A stretch of DNA of 64,000 bases from positions 62,001 to 126,000 of the forward strand of contig NZ_KB892868.1 in the NCBI RefSeq assembly GCF_000373965.1, given 5' to 3'. The translations under genes and the position numbers were made by a program. Positions 8,035-16,259 of this stretch are shown in pieces. This DNA comes from Uliginosibacterium gangwonense DSM 18521 (GTDB lineage: Bacteria > Pseudomonadota > Gammaproteobacteria > Burkholderiales > Rhodocyclaceae). The notes beneath the pieces were generated by a model. It was not told the DNA's origin. It saw only the letters and a list, made by a program, of their open reading frames with translations, and made no database searches. The first letter of the stretch is position 1. Each line of letters opens with the position of its first letter.

Positions 8035-10644
8035 ATGACAAAAGAATCGCCCATCCTCATCAACCTGCAACGCAGCCAGACCGGCATTACGGTCTGGCTC
8101 AGCCACATGGCAGAGGATGGCACCCTGACACTGAGCACCTGCCCCCTGTCTGAGCTGTCATCACGCACCTATCCGCACAGCACAAGGCTTTTGCATGACT
8201 GGCACAGCCTAGCCGACGCACGCGATATGCAATCTGTACAGAGCGCATTCTGGCGGGTGTTCTGGGCGAGCCTTGCTGAGAATCCAGAAAACTCCCCCAC
8301 CCCCATTCCGGCCAAACTCAACCCCACCCCGGTCCCGAAGCCTACCGCTGCACATCCGCGCGCATTCAAGGGCACCAAGTACCAGCCGCCCAAGCCGGGC
8401 ATCCAAAAACTCATGCTTCAGGCATGGCTAGCCGATGATCGCCTGCTGGATGGATTCCTCGCACAAATCGATCTTGCCCAACACCCCATCATTGGCCCGG
8501 ATGAAAAGCCAATGGATCTGGGGCTGTCCTCAGCCTCACCAAGCTCGCAAATGTTGATGGTCCGTGTCGGCAGCCACACTGCAATCACGCCCCCGAAACT
8601 GCCTGAAACATTCCGCAGACATTTCCTGTGGAGCCTTCGCCTGCGCCCGGTTACAGAATGGATCGCATGGCTCAGGATCTGGCAAGGGCTGAACAGCCCC
8701 GAACATGGGCAGACATTGATGCTGCTGGCCCGCCTGTGTGCACTGCAAACATCAGCTCATGCATGGAGTAAATTGGCCCTGTGCGTGGCCCCCAGCCGCC
8801 AGGAAGACATCTTGCGGGCCATCCTCAAATACAAAGCGTTCAGCCTGCCTTGTGATGCCTTGCAGGCAGAAGCAATCACCGCGCTTTCTGCTGAAACGGA
8901 GAATGACGAACGGTTTCTCCACTACTTCGAGGCCATTCTGAGCAATCTGACGCGCGGGGTCAGTGAAGAATACACACTATGTGGATGCCATCTTGCCAAC
9001 CACCCCTTTCTGCGCAGCAGAGACGCACCAAGCCTGCTGGCAGAAAAAGATTGCGAAGATGTGCCAGTCGCTGACATTCTGCGCATGGTCAGCGCTGTCG
9101 GGCCCGACAATGCGTTCTGGATCAAGCTGAGCTGGATTTTTTGTAGCCAGTATCCGGGGTTTTCTGATGTGCTACGAGACACGAAATGGGAACAACTCTC
9201 CGCCCAGACAGCCTATGACTGGATAGACATTTTTGCCCGCATGGATTGGGAAGAACACCCCAAACAGACCGCAGCCAGATGGCAGGTCATACAGCGTTGC
9301 TATCGTGCCTGGCATGACTCGATACTCACCACGCCCGGTCCTTGGCAAGAAAAGCACATTATATTGGTTCGCTGGGTATATCTCAGTTGGGAAGCGCTCG
9401 ACACGATGGTGGACAGCCTCAGCCATCTGCTTGCGCTGATGCGAAGGCTTTGCAGCACACCGTATTTACAGGATTATCACTGTGGCCCCGCATTGGGAAA
9501 CCTCGCGCAGCCCCAAAGTGAATCTGGCTGGCTCGCGTTGCTTGAGGCAGATGACAAGGTATGGCTGACACTGGAGCGGGCCTGCCGACGCGATAATGAC
9601 GAAAGCCTGATCACCAGAGGACTTTACGCACTGGCCCAAGCCAAACCGGAACTCACCGTTCAAGCCTTGCTAGCCGCCCCCAAACGCCTGATTGAGACAG
9701 CGCATCTGCTGGGTTGCCTGGGCTACGACCAGCGACGTCAAGTAGTGAACAGCTTTTTCAGCACATCTGCATGGTTCAGCGAAAACTGGCAGGCACTCGA
9801 ACCGCTAGAAGCGTGTCGTCGCATTCTGCAGCGATGCCAACAAAGCCATCTTGACAGCCCCCTTCCCCGCCGCCTGCGCGAGCATATTGAAGGCAAGATC
9901 ACCTTGCGCGAGCAGCAGATCGACCGCCATAGCAGGCTCACCCTGCAAAGGCTGCTGCCAACCCAGTTACTGGGCTTGGAAGAGGAAGTCTGGCGGTTGA
10001 TTGACGCACCATTTTCCTTGCGCCACCACTCCCGACAGGCCAATCATGCCGTTCGCTTCCATGCCTCGGTACGCGACAACCGCAAAGTATTCCGGCGTTT
10101 TATGCAAGCCTATAGCCGGAGTGGTGATCGATTTGCACATCTGGAACACCCACTCAATCAAGCATGGTTCAAGGCACATCCCAAGCTGGATGTTCACTTG
10201 TGGGCGCGCCAAGGCATACGCCACCAGCACGGGGAGATCTGCCTTGCGTTGGAAACAGATCCGCTCGAAGTCCTGATGCTGGGTTCCTACACGGGCACAT
10301 GCCTGGGCCTGGGCGGATTATGTGATGATTCTGCGATAGCCTGCCTGCTCGATGGCAACAAACAGGTGGTCTATGCCAGAGACCAGAATGGAAAGGTTAT
10401 TGCCCGACAGTTGCTGGCAATTGACGAACAGGATCGCCTGATATGCTTTTATGTTTACCCCTTGAACACCAGCCCTGAATTGCTCGAACATTTCAGAGCA
10501 TACGACGAAGCATTTTCACAGGCACTACATATACCAATTTTCGAGGAATCTAGTGGCGACTATCATGTCAAGACGATTCTTGCCAACTACTGGTGGGATG
10601 ATGGTGCCTGGACACCCGACAAGCAAGAACAGCTCTTGACATAG
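8035..10644 (+). CDS. Large hypothetical protein, 869 aa, embedded in ABC exporter operon
   Basis: I do not recognise the family of this long soluble protein. It has no signal peptide and no membrane helix. Residues about 90-120 are rich in Pro and Lys, a likely linker. The middle (about 130-650) is rich in Trp, Leu and Ala and looks alpha-helical, perhaps a solenoid. The last 200 residues contain the most conserved-looking block: GTCLGLGGLCDDSAIACLLD, then KQVVYARDQNGKVIARQLLA and a closing YWWDDGAW. The beta-strand pattern and Cys/His/Asp content of that block suggest a small enzymatic or binding domain. It starts 11 bp after the ATPase stop with no strong ribosome-binding site and is 12 bp from the next gene, so it is part of the operon. 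Confidence 0.8.
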   Translation: MTKESPILINLQRSQTGITVWLSHMAEDGTLTLSTCPLSELSSRTYPHSTRLLHDWHSLADARDMQSVQSAFWRVFWASLAENPENSPTPIPAKLNPTPVPKPTAAHPRAFKGTKYQPPKPGIQKLMLQAWLADDRLLDGFLAQIDLAQHPIIGPDEKPMDLGLSSASPSSQMLMVRVGSHTAITPPKLPETFRRHFLWSLRLRPVTEWIAWLRIWQGLNSPEHGQTLMLLARLCALQTSAHAWSKLALCVAPSRQEDILRAILKYKAFSLPCDALQAEAITALSAETENDERFLHYFEAILSNLTRGVSEEYTLCGCHLANHPFLRSRDAPSLLAEKDCEDVPVADILRMVSAVGPDNAFWIKLSWIFCSQYPGFSDVLRDTKWEQLSAQTAYDWIDIFARMDWEEHPKQTAARWQVIQRCYRAWHDSILTTPGPWQEKHIILVRWVYLSWEALDTMVDSLSHLLALMRRLCSTPYLQDYHCGPALGNLAQPQSESGWLALLEADDKVWLTLERACRRDNDESLITRGLYALAQAKPELTVQALLAAPKRLIETAHLLGCLGYDQRRQVVNSFFSTSAWFSENWQALEPLEACRRILQRCQQSHLDSPLPRRLREHIEGKITLREQQIDRHSRLTLQRLLPTQLLGLEEEVWRLIDAPFSLRHHSRQANHAVRFHASVRDNRKVFRRFMQAYSRSGDRFAHLEHPLNQAWFKAHPKLDVHLWARQGIRHQHGEICLALETDPLEVLMLGSYTGTCLGLGGLCDDSAIACLLDGNKQVVYARDQNGKVIARQLLAIDEQDRLICFYVYPLNTSPELLEHFRAYDEAFSQALHIPIFEESSGDYHVKTILANYWWDDGAWTPDKQEQLLT

Positions 10645-10656
10645 CGAAAGAGAAAA

Positions 10657-11334
10657 ATGAAATCACATACCCTCACGCACATATTATCGCTTGCACTCTT
10701 TGCCATCAGTGCGAATCAAGCCTTGGCTGCACCACAGGATGCTGCACTGCCCTTCCTGTTTCAGGTCATCAAGACTGCCCCGGCGAACACCGAAGGTTTC
10801 ACACGCACCTCCATCATCTACCATGACGGGGATGGAGAAGGCGAGGAATTGCCACCCTCGGTAATGTATTACAGAGGCAAAGATGACGACTGGGAATACA
10901 TGGCAATCAGCAATCGCAGGCTCTGCAAAAGGGCATCTGAACGCAAAGTATGCAGGGCATTCGAGAAGTTTTTTGAGCGACAACCGCATTTAGGCAAGGA
11001 AATCACCAACACCCGCATTGCACAGACCGGATTTGTAAGCACTTTTCTTGTCCATGTACCAAGTGTTGAAATCCCTAGTGCGGATCGCTCCATCGCCTTC
11101 ATCGGCGCAGACTCGCAAGATCCACCAGCGTCCCATCTGACGCTATACATTTATGCACGCAAGGGGACTGACCTGATTCAGCTTGCCAAGCATTTTGGCA
11201 CATGTGTGCATCAAGACCAGGAGCAATTAAGCGACGTGGCCTATTACCGCAAATATTGCATCTCCGACAAGATTCGTGCAGAAGCTGAAGCTGCAGGAAA
11301 AACCCTGCTTGAACACTTTTACCAGAGACAATAA
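10657..11334 (+). CDS. Secreted hypothetical protein, 225 aa
   Basis: It begins with a classical signal peptide (MKSHTLTHILSLALFAISANQALAA, cleavage expected after the AxA-like LAA), so the mature protein of about 200 residues is periplasmic. Four or five cysteines (CKRASERKVCRAF, FGTCVHQ, YRKYCIS) could form disulfides. No known domain is recognised. It starts 12 bp after the 869-aa gene and is followed by a 38-bp gap, consistent with the same transcript. A role as substrate or periplasmic partner of the surrounding ABC exporter is possible from position only. Confidence 0.8.
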   Translation: MKSHTLTHILSLALFAISANQALAAPQDAALPFLFQVIKTAPANTEGFTRTSIIYHDGDGEGEELPPSVMYYRGKDDDWEYMAISNRRLCKRASERKVCRAFEKFFERQPHLGKEITNTRIAQTGFVSTFLVHVPSVEIPSADRSIAFIGADSQDPPASHLTLYIYARKGTDLIQLAKHFGTCVHQDQEQLSDVAYYRKYCISDKIRAEAEAAGKTLLEHFYQRQ

Positions 11335-11372
11335 AGACTGTTGGCGCCAAGGAACCACACACTACTCCAGCC

Positions 11373-11924
11373 ATGAATTCGCTTCCTCAAACCCTTCGCG
11401 TACTAGTGATCGGGGCCTCCGGCTCAGGTACCAGCACGCTGGGACGGGCAATGGCGGCGCATCTGGGCTGCCCGTTTTATGATCTGGACGATTTTTACTG
11501 GCTCTGCTCCACCCCTGCATTTACCAGCAAACGCCCCCACCTGGAACGCCTGTGCATGGCATTGGCCGCCTTACATTCGAATCGCTGCTGCATCATGGCG
11601 GGATCGCCAGACACCTGGGGAGATGCATTGGAGAATGGCTATACGCATATCATTTTCCTCAGCCTGGACGCCAAGATTCGCGTTGAGCGCCTTGCCCAGC
11701 GGGAAACCCAAGGTTTTGGCTACGCAGACCCCGCGTTCCTAGATTGGGCGGCTCAATATGACGAGGGGCGCTTGCGCGGCCGCAGCCGGGCGATACACGA
11801 GCGCTGGCTGGCGGCGCGGCAATGCCCGGTACTGAGACTGGAGGGCGATCAGAGTACAGAGGAGAGGCGCAACAGCGCGCTGGATTTCCTTCAGCATACA
11901 AGCACTACGGCACAATCATGCTAA
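11373..11924 (+). CDS. P-loop NTPase, adenylate/shikimate-kinase-like
   Basis: A 183-aa protein with an N-terminal Walker A GASGSGTSTLG directly followed by a helix and the segment FYDLDDFYW, as in small-molecule kinases and topology-modulation (FlaR-like) proteins. Later FLSLDAKIRVERLAQRE resembles the kinase LID/base-binding region. The phosphate acceptor is unknown. Its last seven bases overlap the first permease ORF, so it is translationally coupled to the exporter even though kinases of this kind are not standard exporter parts. Confidence 0.85.
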   Translation: MNSLPQTLRVLVIGASGSGTSTLGRAMAAHLGCPFYDLDDFYWLCSTPAFTSKRPHLERLCMALAALHSNRCCIMAGSPDTWGDALENGYTHIIFLSLDAKIRVERLAQRETQGFGYADPAFLDWAAQYDEGRLRGRSRAIHERWLAARQCPVLRLEGDQSTEERRNSALDFLQHTSTTAQSC

Positions 11925-13081
11925 CCCTGATCCTCCGCATTGCCTTGCGCAACCCCTGGCGGCACAAGCTGCGGAGCAGCCTGACGGTAGCCGGGATCGT
12001 GGTGGCGATTCTGTCGTTCGGGCTGCTCAGCACGGTGGTCACGGCGTGGTATGCGGGGGCAGATGCGGCGTCCGACAAGCGTCTGGTTGTGCGCAACTCG
12101 ATATCCATGACATTTTCAATGCCTCTGGCCTATGCAGAAAGAGTTCGCGCGGTAGAGGGGGTGAATGACATCACCTGGTCGAATTGGTTTGGCGGGGTCT
12201 ATATCGATCAGCGCAATTTCTTCCCGCAGTTTGCAGTGGATGCCCCCAGCTATTTCCGCCTGTACCCGGAATTCGTGATTCCGCCGGATCAGTACCTGGA
12301 ATTCCTGCGTGACAGGCGTGGCGCGGTGGCCGGGCACAAGCTCGCGCAGCGCTTTGGTTGGAAGGTGGGCGATGTGATCCCGCTCAAGGGCACGATTTTC
12401 CCCGGTGATTATCAATTGGTGTTGCGGGCCATCTACAGCGGTGCACGCAGCAGTACCGATGAGAATCAGTTCATGCTGCACTGGGATTTTCTCAATGAGC
12501 GGATCAAGCAGATCTACCCAGGCGCTGAGAATCAGGCGGGCATCTATATCGTTGGTATCCGTGATGGACGGGAGGCGGCAGCCGTCTCGCAGCGCATTGA
12601 TACCTTGTTTCACAATTCGATTGCAGAAACACTCACTGAAACAGAAAAGGCCTTTCAACTCAGCTTCGTGGCCATGACAGGAACTATCGTGCAGGCGATC
12701 CAGATCGTCTCCTGGGTGATCATCGTGATCATCATGGCCGTGATGGCCAATACGATGGCGATGGCTTCGCGCGAACGCACTGCCGAATATGCCACGCTCA
12801 AGGCGCTGGGGTTCCGCCCCTGGGTGGGGGCCGCATTGGTTTATGCCGAATCACTAACGCTGGCGCTTGTGGGCGCTGCCATCGGCATCTGGGCCACCGG
12901 CCCGGCGGCCCATGCCATTGGCACACAACTGGATAACATCTTCCCGACTTTTCAGGTTGCAGCACAGACCGTGCGCCTGCAATGGCTGGCGGCCATTGTG
13001 GTGGCTTGCGTGGCGGCGGCTTTTCCGGCGCGGCGGGCCATGCAGGTGAAGATTATTGAAGGCTTGAGGAGCCTGGCATGA
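11918..13081 (+). CDS. ABC transporter permease, FtsX/MacB type (first)
   Basis: 387 aa. It has an N-terminal transmembrane helix after the positively charged RNPWRHKLRSS, a large periplasmic MacB-like domain (about 60-260), then three C-terminal helices separated by the typical ERTAEYATLKALGFRP segment. The topology matches FtsX-fold permeases working with the ATPase at 7.3 kb. The reading frame is open 96 bp upstream, but the ATG at 11918 begins the family-like sequence MLTLILRIALRN. The stop overlaps the next permease start in an ATGA. Confidence 0.93.
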   Translation: MLTLILRIALRNPWRHKLRSSLTVAGIVVAILSFGLLSTVVTAWYAGADAASDKRLVVRNSISMTFSMPLAYAERVRAVEGVNDITWSNWFGGVYIDQRNFFPQFAVDAPSYFRLYPEFVIPPDQYLEFLRDRRGAVAGHKLAQRFGWKVGDVIPLKGTIFPGDYQLVLRAIYSGARSSTDENQFMLHWDFLNERIKQIYPGAENQAGIYIVGIRDGREAAAVSQRIDTLFHNSIAETLTETEKAFQLSFVAMTGTIVQAIQIVSWVIIVIIMAVMANTMAMASRERTAEYATLKALGFRPWVGAALVYAESLTLALVGAAIGIWATGPAAHAIGTQLDNIFPTFQVAAQTVRLQWLAAIVVACVAAAFPARRAMQVKIIEGLRSLA

Positions 13082-14250
13082 TCCAGCGCATCCCATTCAA
13101 CTATATCTGGCGCAACCTTGTCACCCGGCGGCTGACGACGGTATTAACCGCTGGCGGCATGGGGCTGGTGGTGTTTGTGTTTGCCACCGTGTTGATGCTG
13201 GAGGCGGGCCTGAAGGCCACCCTCGTGGATACAGGCCGCTCTGATAATGTGGTGGTGATCCGGGCCGGGTCGGAAACCGAAATCCAGAGTGCATTGGAGC
13301 AGGATCAGGTGGCCGCACTTGAAACCCTGCCCCATATTGCTACCGACAACGCCGGGCGCGCAATGATAGCCAAGGAATGCGTGGTACTGTATTCACTGGT
13401 CAAGAAATCAACGGGGATACCCAGCAATGTCACCATCCGTGGCAGCTCTGCGCAAGGTATCGCACTGCGCCCACAGATCAAATTGATAGCAGGACGTATA
13501 TTCCGCCCGGATAGCAATGAGATCGTTGTAGGTGCGGGGTTGGCCAAGAATTTTGCGGGGGTGGAGTTGGGGCAGACCTTGAGCTTTGCCCGGCGGGACT
13601 GGCTGGTGGTGGGCATCTTTGACGCTGGCAAGACCGCATTCAGCTCTGAGATCTGGGGCGACGTGGCGCAGATGAAGCAGGCCTTTCGCCGCCCGATCTA
13701 TTCCTCGCTGGCCTTTCGCCTTGATAGCGGTGCGAACTTCGATGCCGTGCATACCCTGATCATGGCCGACAAGCGCCTGACCGTAGAAGCCAAACGCGAA
13801 AACCAGTTTTATGCGGATCAATCAAAATTCCTGGCTACCTTTATCCGCATTCTTGGGATGACCCTGTCCATCATTTTTTCGATCGGTGCCATCATCGGTG
13901 CCATGATTACCATGTACGCAGCGGTTGCCAGCCGCACGGCGGAAATCGGCACCCTGCGCGCCATCGGTTTTCACCGGCGGAATATACTGATCGCCTTTCT
14001 GGCAGAATCCATGCTGTTGGCTTTATTGGGTGGGCTAGCCGGGCTGGGTTGCGCCTCGTTGATGCAAACCTTGTCGGTATCCACGATGAACTGGCAGACC
14101 TTTGCCGAGTTGGCTTTCAGTTTCCGCCTCACGCCACAGATTGCTGTAAGTAGCTTGGCATTCTCGCTTGGCATGGGATTTCTGGGCGGCGTGCTCCCCG
14201 CATGGCGGGCGGCGCGTCTGAATATTGTCGAGGCCGTACGTTCGGCCTGA
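13078..14250 (+). CDS. ABC transporter permease, FtsX/MacB type (second)
   Basis: 390 aa with the same four-helix FtsX topology: an N-terminal helix after RNLVTRRLTT, a periplasmic domain, then three helices with the diagnostic SRTAEIGTLRAIGFHRRNIL loop. With the preceding gene it forms a heterodimeric permease pair. Such exporters move lipids, lipoproteins, peptides or macrolides, or act mechanically on periplasmic enzymes; the substrate cannot be read from sequence. It is translationally coupled to the first permease and 12 bp ahead of the peptidase gene. Confidence 0.93.
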   Translation: MIQRIPFNYIWRNLVTRRLTTVLTAGGMGLVVFVFATVLMLEAGLKATLVDTGRSDNVVVIRAGSETEIQSALEQDQVAALETLPHIATDNAGRAMIAKECVVLYSLVKKSTGIPSNVTIRGSSAQGIALRPQIKLIAGRIFRPDSNEIVVGAGLAKNFAGVELGQTLSFARRDWLVVGIFDAGKTAFSSEIWGDVAQMKQAFRRPIYSSLAFRLDSGANFDAVHTLIMADKRLTVEAKRENQFYADQSKFLATFIRILGMTLSIIFSIGAIIGAMITMYAAVASRTAEIGTLRAIGFHRRNILIAFLAESMLLALLGGLAGLGCASLMQTLSVSTMNWQTFAELAFSFRLTPQIAVSSLAFSLGMGFLGGVLPAWRAARLNIVEAVRSA

Positions 14251-14262
14251 GTAAAGATTGTC

Positions 14263-16218
14263 ATGTGCAACGAACACGAAGAAAAAAACTGGCTGGAAGT
14301 CGAGATCACAGACGCGGAGTGGCTTGCCGCCAGCGCGGCCTACCGTTCTCGCCCCCGCGCCGGGCACACACAGAAACGGAGTGCATGGCTCAAGATATTT
14401 GGCATCTGGCTGGTTTTGAGTATCTTGGGTGGAGTGGTGTTGCCCTACACACCTTTGGCAGATATCAACGGGCTCTCTTTTCTTGCTGGTTTTGTCTTCA
14501 CAATAACGGTGGGTTGGTTATCCACGCGAAAACACCTACTCAGGGTTGTACAGAGCTTTTCGCATCAATACCGTCTGCGGATCCAAACCCAGGGGCTTGA
14601 GGATGACTCCGAAATCACCCATGCCATTTACCCTTGGTCTGCAGTTGAGGCGATTGAACTACGCCCTGAAGCCATTCTGATCTACCTGAAGGGCTATCGT
14701 ATTTTGTGGGTTCCCACGCGATGTTTCGCTGATACTGCAGCCAAAGACGAATGGATCTCACAACTGGAACAATTCAGCGGTCAGCAGGCAGTGGCGGCGC
14801 GCCCTGTTGCTCATGAGGTGCCAGAGCACAGAGGCCGGAAAATATGGGCGGATTTTGGCAACAACCTCTACGCCGGTTTGCTCTTTGCGCTGTTCTACCC
14901 TGCTGGGGCACAGCGCCTGCGCGTCTCAGTCCTTCAAATTGTCCTGTTTGCTTTTGCCAGTGCCCTGCTTGGTATTGGCTTTATGCTCATTACGGTGGGC
15001 TTGAAGGGGCAGTTTTATTGGCCTGCCTTGCCTGGGCTATTCGTATGCCTGCTGTGTTCCTTGCTCAGTGCCTGGGCGATCACGCGCCAGACTTCGCAGC
15101 CAGAGCGAATTCCCACTGCCATGTTGGCTATCCAGACCCCGTTGTTGATCACCCAGGCGGTAGGCCTGCTGCTGAGTCTGTGCATGACCAAGGGGATAGC
15201 CCCGACATTGTCCTATCAGTTGATCTGGCTCACATATGCTTGGGCGTGGCTTGCCATTATCGTATCCCTGGTACGCAGTCTGCATCTACTGATGGGGCAG
15301 CGGCTCATTGCTGTGCTGGGGGTGAGCTTTCTATTGGCCGTGCCCGCTTGGCTGCATGATGAGGACTCGTCAGGCGTGTGGATACCCAACTATGATGACG
15401 AAACCGCCGCAGGTACCCAACACACATGGGAACAGGCCACGCAAGAAGCCGTGCTGTATGCGCAGCCCGCCTTGCTGGACCAGGCCATCAATGCCGTGCA
15501 AAAAGGCAAGCCCGGGGTGCCGGAACTCTATCTGCTCGCCTTGGGGGGCTATGGCGGGCAGGATGTATTCCTGCGTGAAGCGCGCAGCGTCACCCAGCTT
15601 TTCAAGGAACGTTTCGACACGGAAGGCCACAGCATCACGCTGATCAACAACCCTGCCACAACGCAGGAATATCCGCTTGCCAGCACCATCGCGTTGCGCA
15701 AGTCACTTGCCGCCATTGGCAGCAAGATGAACAAGGAAGAGGATGTGCTGTTCCTGTTCATGACTTCGCATGGCGCGGAGGACTTCCACTTCTCGCTGGA
15801 CTTGTGGCCGTACAAATTTGGTGAGCTGACGCCCCAAACGCTACGCGGCATGCTCGATGACGCGGGCATCAAAAACCGGGTCATCCTGGTTTCTGCCTGC
15901 TATTCAGGCGGTTTCGTCAAGCTGCTGGCCAACGACAACACGCTTGTCATGTCCGCCTCACGCGAGGATCGCAATTCCCACGGTTGCAGTCATGAGGCGG
16001 AATGGACCTTCTTTGGCAACGCCTACTTCAACGAGGCGCTACGCCAGACGCATTCTTTTGAACAGGCTTTTGCCATGGCTAACAAGGCCGTGACCCAACG
16101 CGAGGCCAAGGAAGACCTGAAGCACTCTGAACCGCAGATGGCGGAGGGCCAGGCAATCCGCCCTGTGCTGGAGAAGCTGGAGACATATCAGGCAGAAAAC
16201 AACGCTGCCACGCATTAA
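14263..16218 (+). CDS. YcxB-like / multi-helix membrane / peptidase C13 (legumain-fold) fusion
   Basis: A 651-aa protein in three parts. Residues about 5-170 look like a YcxB domain: two hydrophobic helices, then beta-rich YPWSAVEAIELRPEAILIYL and an IPxRxF-like WVPTRCF. Residues about 185-365 carry roughly six transmembrane helices. Residues about 400-650 are a caspase-fold peptidase C13 domain with the catalytic pair His503 in MTSHGAED and Cys546 in VSACYSGGF, preceded by LLALGGYGGQDVF. Legumain-type enzymes cleave after Asn or Asp or act as transamidases (GPI8). The domain probably faces the periplasm, but orientation is inferred. It is the last gene of the exporter run, before a hairpin. 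Confidence 0.88.
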   Translation: MCNEHEEKNWLEVEITDAEWLAASAAYRSRPRAGHTQKRSAWLKIFGIWLVLSILGGVVLPYTPLADINGLSFLAGFVFTITVGWLSTRKHLLRVVQSFSHQYRLRIQTQGLEDDSEITHAIYPWSAVEAIELRPEAILIYLKGYRILWVPTRCFADTAAKDEWISQLEQFSGQQAVAARPVAHEVPEHRGRKIWADFGNNLYAGLLFALFYPAGAQRLRVSVLQIVLFAFASALLGIGFMLITVGLKGQFYWPALPGLFVCLLCSLLSAWAITRQTSQPERIPTAMLAIQTPLLITQAVGLLLSLCMTKGIAPTLSYQLIWLTYAWAWLAIIVSLVRSLHLLMGQRLIAVLGVSFLLAVPAWLHDEDSSGVWIPNYDDETAAGTQHTWEQATQEAVLYAQPALLDQAINAVQKGKPGVPELYLLALGGYGGQDVFLREARSVTQLFKERFDTEGHSITLINNPATTQEYPLASTIALRKSLAAIGSKMNKEEDVLFLFMTSHGAEDFHFSLDLWPYKFGELTPQTLRGMLDDAGIKNRVILVSACYSGGFVKLLANDNTLVMSASREDRNSHGCSHEAEWTFFGNAYFNEALRQTHSFEQAFAMANKAVTQREAKEDLKHSEPQMAEGQAIRPVLEKLETYQAENNAATH

Positions 16219-16231
16219 GCCTCAACAAGAG

Positions 16232-16249
16232 GGAGGGCGCGTGCCCTCC
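16232..16249. terminator. Bidirectional hairpin between convergent operons
   Basis: GGAGGGC-GCGT-GCCCTCC forms a perfect 7-bp GC-rich stem between the C13 peptidase gene and the convergent amiC. There is no long T-run on either side, so termination strength is uncertain. Confidence 0.6.
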
Positions 16250-16259
16250 ATTCTTGCCA

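Noticed and set aside
12116-12658. 180-codon minus-strand ORF inside the first permease gene
   Set aside because: Antisense shadow of a clear FtsX-type permease.
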